In this document: piece by piece, positions 22,091 to 35,432 of the stretch
Layout: the number at the start of each line of letters is the position of its first letter
Numbering within the stretch: position 1 is the first letter of the stretch
Assembly (NCBI RefSeq): GCF_050003625.1
Contig: NC_134397.1
Coordinates: 280,606,070-280,670,069 of the forward strand
Direction: 5' to 3'
From: Haematobia irritans
Taxonomy: Eukaryota; Arthropoda; Insecta; Diptera; Muscidae
DNA: 64,000 nucleotides
Notes under the pieces: generated by a model
Told to the model about the DNA's origin: nothing
The model's input: the letters and a program-made list of their open reading frames with translations, nothing else
Databases searched by the model: none
Made by a program: the position numbers and the translations under genes

Positions 22091-22299
22091 AAATTTTTTT
22101 TTTTGAGTTAGTCTTTATGAAATTGTTTTTACATCCTGGAAAAGAATAAACGTTTATCACAAAAAGTATATACTTTTCTTCCAAATACACTTCCTTACAG
22201 CGAAAAGCAAATGAGAAACGAACTTTGTTTGTCTAAAATTTCGTTTGGGAGGAAAGAATTATTTTTTTGCGTGTATAAATAGAATCATCCGTTTCGCAG

Positions 22300-22520
22300 A
22301 CACTACCTATTAGTTTTATCATGAACATCTCCAAACAATACGAAACACTGTCATCAGCTGTTTAAAAACTATCACAGAAAACAGGTGAAATCTTACATTT
22401 TTAATGTATAAAATGCTAAAATAGTATTTCGGGATAGAACAACAGTGCAACGATTTTCTGGATAGCCCATACAAATGTTGCATCCAGTGCCAAAAGAAAA
22501 CAGCCCTAATATGTTCATTA
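22300..22520 (-). repeat. Fragment of repeat Y
   Basis: In reverse complement this matches 47292-47370 ('GGGCTGTTTTCTTTT', 'TTTGTATGGGCTATCCAGAA') and 47690-47735 ('CAGCTGATGACAGTG'). Non-coding; ORFs here are shadows. Confidence 0.55.
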
Positions 22521-22636
22521 TTGTTTTTCAATATACACATTACCATTATAAAATAATTCCAAGGTGGTTGCAGTATTAAAAAACAAAAACAACAAAATTC
22601 AAGTACATCCAGAAGTAAATATTGTTTACAAATTTA

Positions 22637-23093
22637 ATGTTATGCTATGTTCCCCCCGACTCGTTTTCCTCATTCGTTTTTCCAAAACATTTCACCGTTC
22701 ACACCGGGTTGAAATGTTTTAGTTTGACAGTTACCATGGAAACTAGAAATTCACATTTACTCGAAATTCACATATATGCAACCAATGTCCAAATAATTAC
22801 CGCGAGCGCAAAGGGAAAAAAATTAATGTTATTTTCACATGTCCATGTTAAAAGCCTTTGTTTATTCTTTTTTTTTTTTCTATGAAACTTATTTCAATAT
22901 TTTGAAACTTATTTCAATATTTTGAATAGGGTATATTCCAAATTAGGTGGGTTCACATTCTAAAATTGACCTGTTTTGGAGGAAAACTTGTGTTTTTAAC
23001 CTGTTTTTTAGTATGGCGAAAACGACTCGTTTTGAAGTGCTTATAAGGGGAAATATTTCAAACCCCAAAACATGCTTGGTGAGAACACCGTAT
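22637..23093 (+). repeat. Dispersed repeat P, copy 2 (lacks MITE)
   Basis: 'GCTATGTTCCCCCCGACTCG' to 'GGTGAGAACACCGTATTA'. This is the empty-site counterpart of 18975-19690. It has a tandem duplication of TTTGAAACTTATTTCAATAT at about 22883-22925. Confidence 0.75.
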
Positions 23094-23159
23094 TATTAGT
23101 AAACAAAAAATATTAAATATTTTCATGTTTTTTTTTTTTTTTTCATTTTAATGTTAGTA

Positions 23160-24129
<970 letters not shown>

Positions 24130-24745
24130 TATTTATTTTTAAATTTTTTTGTCTGCTTTCTATTTTATAATCATTTGACTTTCATTACAATAGTTATTCG
24201 TTGGCAAGGGAATGCGGACTAAAACGACCATGTATCAAATTATTGGCTGCCGTATTAATAATTTACATCGCAACGAGTTGTGTTCGGTTGGAACGCATGA
24301 CGTAAAAATGATGTGAGCACTTTTAAGAACAAAAACTTTGGTTATGATATAGATTTGTAAATGACTATAATTAAATAAAAAATTTTAGTTATATTTATAC
24401 TAACATATTTATTTGGTAAAGACAAAATTATATAAAATAAATGTTCACATTTTATATTTCAATTAAAACATTTGTATTGTTATTTCTCATTTTCACTAAT
24501 TATTATGAAAGGTACCAAGGTATGTTAAATATACTTCAAACAACAGGAATCTTGATAGATGGATTTTTGGGCGTTTGTTCATCCTATAAAACAAATTTTA
24601 TATTTTACTAAATATATATCTTTTACAAAAACTGTAACTTTTACATGTGATTACGTTAACTGTTCAAAAGCAAAGAGATGGAGAAAGGTATCGTTGACGT
24701 CTAGTTAAAACGCATACAAATGTAACAAATGATTTCTATTCGATG
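24130..24745. other. Unassigned AT-rich sequence
   Basis: No gene, tandem repeat or known transposon end recognised. Confidence 0.4.
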
Positions 24746-24748
24746 TAA

Positions 24749-24911
24749 AGGTTGAATTACACACCATGCGTCAATCCGTGCGTTGATGGAAGAGTTGATT
24801 TTTTTTATGTTTGCGGCAGACTATTCGAGTTTTTGATTTCAAAGAGAAATTTCAACTCTTCAATCATCGGACGCATTGTACGCATTGAACGCATGGTATG
24901 TAATTCTACCT
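24749..24911 (+). mobile_element. MITE with 3-bp TAA duplication (PIF/Harbinger-like)
   Basis: 163 bp with inverted ends AGGTTGAATTACACACCATG and, from the right, AGGTAGAATTACATACCATG, then GCGT. Flanked by TAA at 24746-24748 and 24912-24914. A TWA 3-bp duplication is typical of PIF/Harbinger. No coding capacity. Confidence 0.7.
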
Positions 24912-24914
24912 TAA

Positions 24915-25003
24915 TACAAATACATAAACAACTAAGTTTGTGTTAGTAAAAGCTTTGTACAAATAATGAGGATTAAAACGGACTAGTGAAAATTAGTTCA
25001 GCA
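24915..25003. other. Short spacer
   Basis: Unique-looking AT-rich sequence between the MITE and LE copy 2. Confidence 0.3.
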
Positions 25004-27165
25004 CACAGAAAAAAAAGTGTCTTGTAAATTTAAGGACCATTTTAACTTTCACATAGTTCAACAAATTTACTGTAATATTGTTCATTTTTCGTAACCACAA
25101 CGAAAATTAACTTAGCTAAAGGAAAACTTATAAAAATTCAGTAAATGTTTTTTAGTTCACTAACTACGAAATGAGAAGGATTTTTCCTTAAATAAATTTC
25201 CAACGCAGTAGTTAATGCATCGTTGATTCTATTATAAAAATACATGGGCAATATAAAAATCTTACTACGAAATGTGGACAATTTACTAAGAAAAAATTTT
25301 GTATGGAAAAAAATTTTTATAGTAAAAATTACCTTAACGACATTACCGATTCGTACGATGGCTACCTACAGATTATTTCCCCTTTTATTATATGTTGGAG
25401 TGTTTTTACTCACATTGAAAATTTTAGATAAAGTAGAATAAAAAGTAGTTAATATAATCCTTGACGGGTGTATATAATTTTTTTATAGATTCCTCATAGA
25501 TTTGGTATATATTTTACCTTAACTTATAGATAGAATTCCAAATAATCAATAAACGTGCTACTGGAAAATGTGAGTGCATCATGTGAGGGAGATTTTAAAG
25601 ACATTTTGTGTATATCTCGTATGATTGTTTGTGTTTGTTATTGCGTCATTTATGCTGTTGTTGGTTGTTTTGATTCTAGAGACAATGGAATGTTTCTTGT
25701 GTGTTGTTGGTATCTTTTGTGGTGCGAGTTGTTTTCTTGCAATAGCGAGATCAGAAAGGGATCGTGTGTGTGTGTGTGGAGTTGTTTTTCGTTACGGCAG
25801 GTATGTATCCTCTGTGACTATTTGTGTCTTTGAGTTTTATTGCTGCATTCAGTTCTGTTGATGCATTTATGAAATGCACACGTGGATTTAATTTTGCAAA
25901 ATTGTACGTGCGGTATTGGTGTTTATTAATGAAAATACATTTATTCGAAACATTTTAGAAACTGAGAAGTGAATGATGTGATGTTAGAGTAATAAAACAC
26001 GCTTTTTATTGATTAAAAAACAAATAACAGATTAAGAAACTGTATATTTCTGTTAATAGTTTAAAATTAGTGCGGATTTTTAATTGATTTACATAAAAAA
26101 TATACAACATGAGTGGTAATGGGATGATCTATATTTATTATACATCTGGATCACAAGTTGGAGATGAAACCATTTTTTTTTTTTAAACTATATTTTTTAT
26201 GTTACAGCAATTCCTACAGGTGAGTACTAAGTTCGAGTTTAGCCGCTAAAATTAAAAATAAATCACTAAGAAAAGTATAAAATTATACGTCTTCGATACA
26301 AATTTAAATATAACTTGATGGAGAATAGGCCAAACCAAGTTTTTTATAAAGATTTTTTTTATAATGGATTATTAAAGAGAAATTGCGATTTTAGCCTCTA
26401 AACTCGAACTTAATATCCACTTTAAACACTAAATGCTATACTGACAAGTGGAAATTATGTCTAATTTTATAATATTTTTTATTTCAAATATATTCAGAGA
26501 ATAATTTCAAAAACGTCCCACATTAGTCCATGGATATGATTCCAATAATGTACCTACTGGATGAATTTTTCAATGTGGTAAGTTTTTCTATAAACGGTAT
26601 TTTGTCCGTTTTCAATAAAACCAAACTTTCAGTTTATTAAAAATAATTATTTTCACTTGCAGGTAGACAGGTCTTGTAATGGTAATTTTTTTGAATATTC
26701 CAACGTACTAAGAAAAATATTTCCTTTATTGTATATCATAACCCATAATTTTGTGTAATATAATAATAGTTTTTTGAAATAAAATACTGGAGATTATAGA
26801 AAATTTACTTGTTTTGTACGAAAAATTTCTTAGTTGTATACAGGCTTGTTGTACCTTTGATTCCTCAATTTCTCTACTTTTTTGAAAATTATACCGACAT
26901 ACAGTTTATTTCAAACCAATTTCTTAATACAGGTTTCCCAAAAAATTTTTCATTTTTCCGGATAGCAGGAATATTTTGAATGAGTTTAACTATATTCTTC
27001 CCACAGCATAGTAATAATGAACTAAAATACGATGCAACACATGAACTAATTTATAAGAAAATCATGAACTTATATAGATGAAAAAAATCTTTGGCGCCAA
27101 ATCATGGTCATTCTTACTACGGGTTAGTTCATTTTTCATAAAAAATAGTAAACTTTTTTTTCTGT
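25004..27165 (+). mobile_element. Large TIR element LE, copy 2 (uninterrupted)
   Basis: Ends CACAGAAAAAAAAGTGTC and, inverted, CACAGAAAAAAAAGTTTAC. It is the reference for the fragmented copy at 7873-14783: the blocks 'CCACAACGAAAATTAACTTA', 'GATAAAGTAGAATAAAAAGT', 'GCGAGATCAGAAAGGGATCG' and 'CTTTGGCGCCAAATCATGGT' recur in the same order. No transposase seen. The ORFs around 25555-25861 have no recognised domain. Its right end lies in the gypsy relic that follows. Confidence 0.65.
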
Positions 27166-27174
27166 GCAGTATTG

Positions 27175-28626
<1,452 letters not shown>

Positions 28627-29082
28627 CTGCCAACATTTTTTAAAATTTGGGGCGCTTCTGAGAATCCCCACTACGTCGAAAACAGTCGTATACGATATCC
28701 AAAACTCCTCGGAAAAGCGCCGTCACTATTGAGAAGTTGTACCACGCCAAGTTACTACAAAAAAGTATCGCATGAGTGCAATTATTAGGTGCCCTTCTTG
28801 ATACATTTAGAAGGACGCCCATAAGAGCCCCTTCAAACAATCAGAGAAAGTTCATTTTAAGATAGTTGTAAAAGAATCAAGTAAAACACGATTGTTTAGA
28901 TGTTTATTAATTTTATTAAACATTTATAAATTCTCATAAATATAACATTTATACGACTATCACATCACATTTAACATATTTTTATGCATTAATAAAAGAT
29001 GGATGTTGAGTTACAAGTTGCAAGTTACATGTTGTAGCGTCTATCAGCCAGTGCTTTTATTCCCAATGGAGGCAGCGCGTAT
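28627..29082 (-). mobile_element. CCCTGCCA-ended TIR element, partial, runs into gap
   Basis: From 'CTGCCAACATTTTTTAAAAT' it follows the same sequence as 55487-55950 ('AATCCCCACTACGTCGAAAA', 'TTGTACCACGCCAAGTTACT', 'GTCTATCAGCCAGTGCTTTT') up to the N run. It interrupts the gypsy integrase relic. The other end is lost in the gap. Confidence 0.7.
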
Positions 29083-29182
29083 NNNNNNNNNNNNNNNNNN
29101 NNNNNNNNNNNNNNNNNNNNNNNNNNNNNNNNNNNNNNNNNNNNNNNNNNNNNNNNNNNNNNNNNNNNNNNNNNNNNNNNNN
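29083..29182. other. Assembly gap (100 N)
   Basis: Exactly 100 N, the usual placeholder for a gap of unknown length. The sequences on the two sides belong to different things (a TIR element on the left, coding-like sequence on the right). Confidence 0.95.
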
Positions 29183-29310
29183 ATACATGTTGAAGAAGAA
29201 CAGTCAGAATTTAATTATAGTGAAAGTGAAGTTGGTTTAGAAATTACGACTGACGCAACCGATAATATTGGTGATAAAAGTTTGTGCTCCAATATTGCTT
29301 CGTGGTGTGT
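29183..29310 (+). CDS. Possible 5' exon of the DUF4806-like gene (partial)
   Basis: An open frame running in from the gap encodes an acidic peptide ('HVEEEQSEFNYSESEVGLE', 'TTDATDNIGDKSLCSNIASW') with plausible coding composition. A GT donor could lie near 29306. It precedes the exon at 29424 by ~115 bp and is probably part of the same gene, but the phase at the junction was not settled. Confidence 0.35.
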
Positions 29311-29423
29311 CTTCGTCTAACTTATCTATATTTTCATTAAAACCAAAGTGGTTAAATTACAATTAAAAGAAATTTGTATATATATACCATTACAAAATAT
29401 GTAACACCCACATCTTATTGCAG

Positions 29424-30558
29424 ACAATGGCCACCGCAAGTGACGAAGAAACTGAATACCGTATATCTTATAAGATATTTTGAATATACAATTAAAAAAT
29501 TCATTTTTTTGAGCAAATGTTGAAAATCCTTTGAAAAAAGTCACAAAGCAAATTGAATTTGTTCAAGCTTTCTAAAATATTCTATAAACATTTTTTTCAA
29601 TTCCAGAATTATCGGAACTACTACATTTCAAAGATAAAGACTTCGAAAGATACTCTTCGTTTACTACGAGAAATGACAACATTAAACCGATTTCAAGCAC
29701 ACCAAAAACAATAGCAGAAAAAAAATTTTACTACAAAAATAACAACAAAAGCAGTACAAGCAAACAACCGAATGCTACGATTATAACATCTGCGACAACA
29801 GCACTGCAGAACCCAAGCAATAATTTCACAACAAAGAGAACACAGGAAAACAGTATTTGGACTCGGATAATAGTGACTCCTCTCAACTACAAATACAACC
29901 AATAGTTGCCATAGATGAAATACTCACTCAAAACAACAATCTTTTAAAGGCTACGCTGAAAGAGCTCAAATATTTACGGCAGGAGAACAAATGTATGCGC
30001 CGAGAAATTGAAGAGCTTAAGGCTATTTGCACCAGCAACGGTGCAAAAACTAAGTCCAATTTTTCCCTTCAAATTCCACGATCTACCGCAGAGTCTTTTC
30101 TAGAATTGGAAGAACAAGTCAAAACAGAAGACGGTGAAAATGCTTTGGTATGAAAATGTCAGAATCTACATTTTATAAGTCAAAATAACAAATTATTTTA
30201 TCGTCTATTATTTAGAAAGGGATATTAAATGGACTAACGGACATATCATTAGAAAAATATGTGCGGAATTGCCTTAAAGCCGTACTTCTAGATCGAGCAG
30301 CATGTAGCTTTTCTTGGTTTGGGCACCATGGAAATACACCTGTCCATGCACTAACAGTAATGAATATAATAAAAGGTAAACAATTTTAAATGTGATATGG
30401 AATTACTGATCATTACGTCTCATTCATTTTTTAATACAGAATGTACAATGGCTAAATTTCCCAACGCGAGGATCACCGATTTTATTGCTGTCGCCAAAAA
30501 GTGGTTCCAATATGCGAAGGATGGGCAACGGAAACTCACAGTCAAAACAAACGGTTAA
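29424..30558 (+). pseudogene. DUF4806-like protein gene, four exons, one frameshift
   Basis: Predicted exons are 29424-29460, 29607-30147, 30216-30375 and 30440-30558, each with AG acceptor and GT donor and compatible phases, ending in TAA. The second exon encodes a Lys/Asn/Thr-rich linker, then a coiled coil ('KATLKELKYLRQENKCMRRE', 'IEELKAI') and then 'FSLQIPRSTAESFLELEEQV'. Exons 3-4 give 'CSFSWFGHHGNTPVHALTVM' and 'DFIAVAKKWFQYAKDG'. This resembles the DUF4806 domain common in dipteran proteins of unknown function. Around 29848-29855 the frame must shift by one base to connect the two halves of exon 2. It is either a decayed copy or an assembly indel. The start is uncertain because of the gap. 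Assignment is by pattern only. Confidence 0.5.
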
Positions 30559-31218
30559 TTTTTTAATTATATTTTAGTGATAATTAAATTTCATCAGGTT
30601 GAAGTAAAATCCTGCCAGTTTTAGTTTTTAATTTTACAACACATATATTAACTATATTCTAAATTACAATACACCATAAATTACACCATAAATTTAAATT
30701 TAAAGTACCCACAGGTAGAATTGAAAACCTGATAAAAAGAAATAATGGACTGACTGCAAATTTAAAATTTAACTATGGTTATAGTATATTTATAATACGT
30801 TTGTAGTACATTAATATATACATATGTATATACTTTTTGTAATAGCCAAATAATTCATTGACAATAAATGTAACAATAATTATTCAGTATAAAAAAGCTT
30901 ATATTATTTCAATAGGAAAATTCGGTACGGAAACTGCACGTATTGGCAATACAGAAACGCACGGCCTTAGCGATACGTATAAGTGCCGCTTTTGCGTTAC
31001 AAAAACGGACTGCTTCAGTGTTACGTAAACGTACCACTTTAGCTTAGCCTTGGCGTACTACCAACACATTCAAATGACTACTTCTTTTGTCTAATTCTCT
31101 TATTCCGATCTTAACGTTTACGGTTCAATTACGTATCGCAAAAGCGGAGCGTTTTCGTAGTCTTGTATGAAAAAATGACTTCGCCAGCGTTTCGTTTTCG
31201 TGCCTTTTTTCTTAGAGG
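30559..31218. other. Unassigned sequence with degenerate inverted repeats
   Basis: No gene. At 30920-31200 there are several related motifs in both orientations (CGCTTTTGCGTTAC, CGCAAAAGCGGAGCG, CGTATTGGCAATAC), perhaps an old fold-back element. Confidence 0.35.
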
Positions 31219-31555
<337 letters not shown>

Positions 31556-31900
31556 CAATAAACACAAACGTTTGAAAAATACTAAAATTCAATAATTTTT
31601 CAAACATTTTTTCGAAGGATTGGGGTAATAATCAAGTTGAGAAATTTTTGAGAAAATCGCGTTCTCAACAAAAACAGACATTACCCTCAACAGTAAAATT
31701 CAACACAATAGCAATAATTTCTCAATTGTAATCCTCAAATTGAAATGCATCGCTACTCAATAATTTCTCAAACAGTTTTCAATGTGATAAACATAAAAAA
31801 TTAGCATTGTTGCGAATACTTTCAAACCACAATTTGTATGAAAGTCAATCCTAGTTCTAACTGAAAGTCAATACTAAATTTCTAGAGATTTTGTAAATTT
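31556..31900 (+). repeat. Dispersed repeat R, copy 1
   Basis: Starts 'AATAAACACAAACGTTTGAA' and contains 'ACATTACCCTCAACAGTAAA' and 'TGAAATGCATCGCTACTCAA'. It is paralogous to 57860-58200. Dominated by TTCTCAA/TTGAGAA words in both orientations. No coding similarity. Confidence 0.65.
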
Positions 31901-31979
31901 TATTATTTTTTTCGTTAACAAATATACTGCCTGTTCATGAAACACAAAATGGACTCGAGACGAATCGTTCGTCTAGATT

Positions 31980-33472
31980 TGTGAGGGTTCACAAATATTA
32001 AAAGCAAAAAAACACTTTAGGTTTTTTTGAAATTGACTTAAAAAAAAACGAATGGGTTTGAAATATTTGTCAGAAAAAAAAAAGAAAAAGAAAAAAAATT
32101 TTTTAAGGAAAAAGAAAGGAATTGTTAGAAAAATCGATCCTGAAATAAAAAAAATTAATTAAAAAAAAAAGAAACAAGAAATAATTTAATGACTACCAAC
32201 TGGAACTTTAATAAGCGACGACATAAATAAATTTATCCCAACAAAAAGGATTGTGGGAAATTCGCATGAAGAAAAATTATATATATAATATTTCATCGTT
32301 ATGTCATCGAGCGCCGTTCATGCTCATTCAAGAATTATTATAGTTGGGGACAAATATGCTAAAGAGGATGTCGGTAGGATTTTGTACCATTAAAATTATG
32401 CGCATCAAGAAATAAACCCCTTCGTAATTGAATTTCAAATCTCAAATTTTGGAAAAGAAAAACAAAATTGTCAAAGCGAGTAGCATCAAATTGTCAAAAG
32501 AAAAAAAAAAAAAACGCCCCACCAAGATGGTCAAGAAGATTGTCTATTGAATAATTATTTGTAATATCGAGGGTAATCAAGCTCGGAGAATTCAAAATCG
32601 TTTCTGGTTGGAAATTAAGAAAAGGCGGAGTGCTATAGCTGCAATTACATTAGTATCATTTGAATTATCTCTATCCAATATCCTTAGAATTATCTTTTAA
32701 TCATCATATTTTATTTATTTCCACCATTTCTTCCAACATATGGTTACTACAATCCATCTAGATTTAATTATAAATACGGTGTCCTTTCCAAGTTACAAGC
32801 GCTTGTCAACGAAGGAACTTGACAGAAAGACCGTGAGTATAGCAAAGATTAAATTTTCTTAAATAAAACATTTGTTAAATCCCTGTATATTACAAGTAGT
32901 AGTACAATTCTTTTTGTTAATTTTGTCAGACATATCGTCTAAACATAAAGATTTATTTATTCTATTAACACCCTTGTCTCAACATTATAAAATTTTAATT
33001 TTCCTGATACATTTTCCAACATTTAAGTTTTCAATCCACCTCTTAATTTTACTGGTATAATTCCATTGAAGTATGTTTGTTTATAATAAATTTAATTAAA
33101 GATGACTCGCTAAATTTTTTTTGGTACCATTTTCACCAAAATGAAGCCATAATTGGTTAAGTCGCACTGTGGGCCGATGTCTTAACGCATCGAGCAAGGA
33201 TGGGAGGGTATAAGAGGAAGGACAAACTACACCATTAGTTCTTCCAAAATGTAGGCATTTCTGTTACCCTTTGAATTTTGTTTTGTTTCATTTTTTTTGT
33301 TTTAACATGGCAATTCTTTTAACAAGAGCTACCTAAAATTTATTAATTTATGTTAACTGGCCGAAATCTATACCTTATGGCAAGAACGCCCCCCCATTGC
33401 CCTGAGCAAGGCCGGCATTATAGGTAGCACCCGCACATAAGGTATAGTATTTGAAAGAGAAGGGTCGTTACA
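31980..33472 (+). repeat. 5' LTR of gypsy element
   Basis: 1,493 bp, from TGTGAGGGTTCACAAAT to GGGTCGTTACA (TG...CA). Nearly identical to 38566-40062: I count roughly nine substitutions plus homopolymer length changes. Preceded by GATT (31976-31979), which recurs after the 3' LTR. TATAAATACGG-like sequence near 32769 ('TTATAAATACGGTGTCC') could be its promoter. Confidence 0.93.
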
Positions 33473-33482
33473 TAAATAATAA

Positions 33483-33500
33483 TGGCGCCCAACGTGGGGC
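33483..33500 (+). other. Primer binding site, tRNA-Lys(CUU)
   Basis: TGGCGCCCAACGTGGGGC, ten bases after the LTR end, is complementary to the 3' end (including CCA) of the fly tRNA-Lys with anticodon CUU. Confidence 0.85.
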
Positions 33501-34059
33501 AATATCAGCGTGTTATGTTTAAGAACTAGCATCCCGATTCCTTTTGGAATATTTGTATATCGGGAGTACCAGATATTGCTGATATTATCCTAAAAGACTA
33601 GATATGAATTGCTATGACTTTAGTATTGTTTGTATTATTATTATGTTTTTATTTTCAATTATATCATTGTCGGATTAACCTTTTGATGAGAAGATTGCGT
33701 CGATTTGTTCCCGGTGATATATTGAGAATGTCTGAGAATAGATTGTGTTTATGATTTCTAATCTATGCGTATTCGCGAGATTTTACTTACAAAATCTATT
33801 CTTAGTTTATTATTTTTGTTGGTAATTTAAAATGATCCGGATTAGTTTTATATCGCTCGCCTGGTATAAATCTCCATTATTTTAATTACAAACTTACAAT
33901 TTTTTTCTCTTTGTCTAAATTATGTTGCAACAGAAATGCCCATCGACTTAATCAATTTGTGACTTCACGAGTAGTGAGAGTGATCAGATAGATAACAGTT
34001 CCTTTTATTAATTATCTTTTGCTGAAAGAAAAAAATAATAGTTTTATGTTTCAATAATC

Positions 34060-35268
34060 ATGCCTTTGACAAGAAGTCCTGGTAATTTGACTGGTGGGGA
34101 TAGTGAGCCTCGCAGAAATTGTAGCTTTACAATAGATATGAATGAGGAAAATTCGGTAACGCCTAATAGAACTGGCGTAGTAACCAGGAGTCAAGCATCA
34201 AGGCTAGGCAATAATTTAACAACAAGTAATACAAATAACCAATTAGAACAGTGTAGGTCGATGATTAATGAATCATTGCGGAATTTCCGAACTGAGATGT
34301 CAGACCTCATATCAAGTGAATTGCGGACTCTTGTTCAAGGCCTCAATATAAATTCGGACAGGAATACTCTAAGGGTCAGACCTCCCGAGGTTCCTGAAAG
34401 AAGATTGTCGGAGAATTTAGATGTAGATAAGGTACTGAACATAATCCGAAATTGGAGAATTAAGTTTACTGGGTTTTCTGACAAAATGACGGTAGACGCA
34501 TTCATATATAGAGTTAATATTTTAACGTCGAACACCCTGGCTAGCGACTATGAGATGTTAAGTAGACATGCTCATGTGTTGTTTGAAGGCAAAGCACTAG
34601 AGTGGTATTGGAGGTATCATCAACATCACGACAATATAACGTGGCAGTCTTTGACTAGCGCTCTAAAAGCGCAGTACAAAGAGGACTATTGCGACTATGA
34701 TATCTTGGACGATATTAGGAAGCGTAAACAAAAGCCTACTGAGAACATCGACGAGTATTTAGATGTGGTGGCTACAATGACAGACAAGTTAAGATATCCA
34801 TTGTCCGATACCGATTTGTGCGAGACGATAATCCGCAATCTTAGGCCAGAGATTCGTCACGAACTACTCCATCTCCAGATTGATAGCCTGGCTCATCTTA
34901 GGAAGGAGGTAAGGAGACATGAAAAATTTATGAAAGAAGTACAGCACAGGAGTGTAGGGTCTCAAAAGATTCGGGTAGCCGAACTTTCCGATATGGGTGA
35001 GGACCCGCAGTATGGTAACTCGATGGTTACGCCACCGAAGCAAGAAGAAATATGTGAGGTCAGCGCATTTAAATGTTGGAATTGTGACTCCGCGGGTCAT
35101 ACTTTTATGGACTGCTTGGGTCCAAAACGAATTTTTTGCTACGGGTGTGGCTTACGTGACAGTTACCGACCTACGTGTCCCAGATGTGCGGCTAAATCGC
35201 AGGGAAACGGCAAGGCGGATGTCCGAAAGCGTCAATTCGGCCATTCGGAACAAATGAGACGACAGTAA
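34060..35268 (+). CDS. Gypsy Gag polyprotein
   Basis: 402 residues from ATG to TAA, intact. An acidic/polar N-terminus is followed by a capsid-like middle ('WRIKFTGFSDKMTVDAFIYR', 'HVLFEGKALEWYWR', 'YDILDDIRKRKQKPTENIDE'), typical of the retrotransposon gag domain. Two Cys clusters come near the C-terminus: 'CWNCDSAGHTFMDC', a CCHC zinc knuckle with spacing C-x2-C-x4-H-x4-C, and 'CYGCGLRDSYRPTC', where the His is not at the usual place. The pol frame is open in the -1 frame through the end of gag, so Pol is probably made by -1 frameshifting. It forms the virus-like particle and binds element RNA. Alternative-frame ORFs inside are shadows. Confidence 0.92.
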   Translation: MPLTRSPGNLTGGDSEPRRNCSFTIDMNEENSVTPNRTGVVTRSQASRLGNNLTTSNTNNQLEQCRSMINESLRNFRTEMSDLISSELRTLVQGLNINSDRNTLRVRPPEVPERRLSENLDVDKVLNIIRNWRIKFTGFSDKMTVDAFIYRVNILTSNTLASDYEMLSRHAHVLFEGKALEWYWRYHQHHDNITWQSLTSALKAQYKEDYCDYDILDDIRKRKQKPTENIDEYLDVVATMTDKLRYPLSDTDLCETIIRNLRPEIRHELLHLQIDSLAHLRKEVRRHEKFMKEVQHRSVGSQKIRVAELSDMGEDPQYGNSMVTPPKQEEICEVSAFKCWNCDSAGHTFMDCLGPKRIFCYGCGLRDSYRPTCPRCAAKSQGNGKADVRKRQFGHSEQMRRQ

Positions 35269-35432
35269 ACATACCAGAGACGCCAAATACTCAAATTACG
35301 ACGAAATATACCCTGTTACGACAATTACAATTAAAGTTACATGAACATAGGAAGATAGGAGGGAAAAAGTTCAGACATGTAAATAAGAGGAAGCAAAGAT
35401 CTTCAAGCCGGATAAGAGAATTTTATAAGGGG

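Larger units (their letters stand above)
21356..22273 (+). mobile_element. TA-flanked TIR element N hosting two SINEs
   Basis: Ends CACGCAAAGAAAAAAAACG and, inverted, CACGCAAAAAAATAATTC, flanked by TA (21354-21355 and 22274-22275). It was inserted exactly at the 5' end of HINE E. The interior holds oppositely oriented tRNA-like SINE segments at about 21693-21770 and 21882-22090. No transposase. Confidence 0.6.

Noticed and set aside
25555..25861. Cys/Val-rich overlapping ORFs as a secreted peptide gene
   Set aside because: Both frames lie in the non-coding LE transposon, and the corresponding part of copy 1 is not conserved in either frame.
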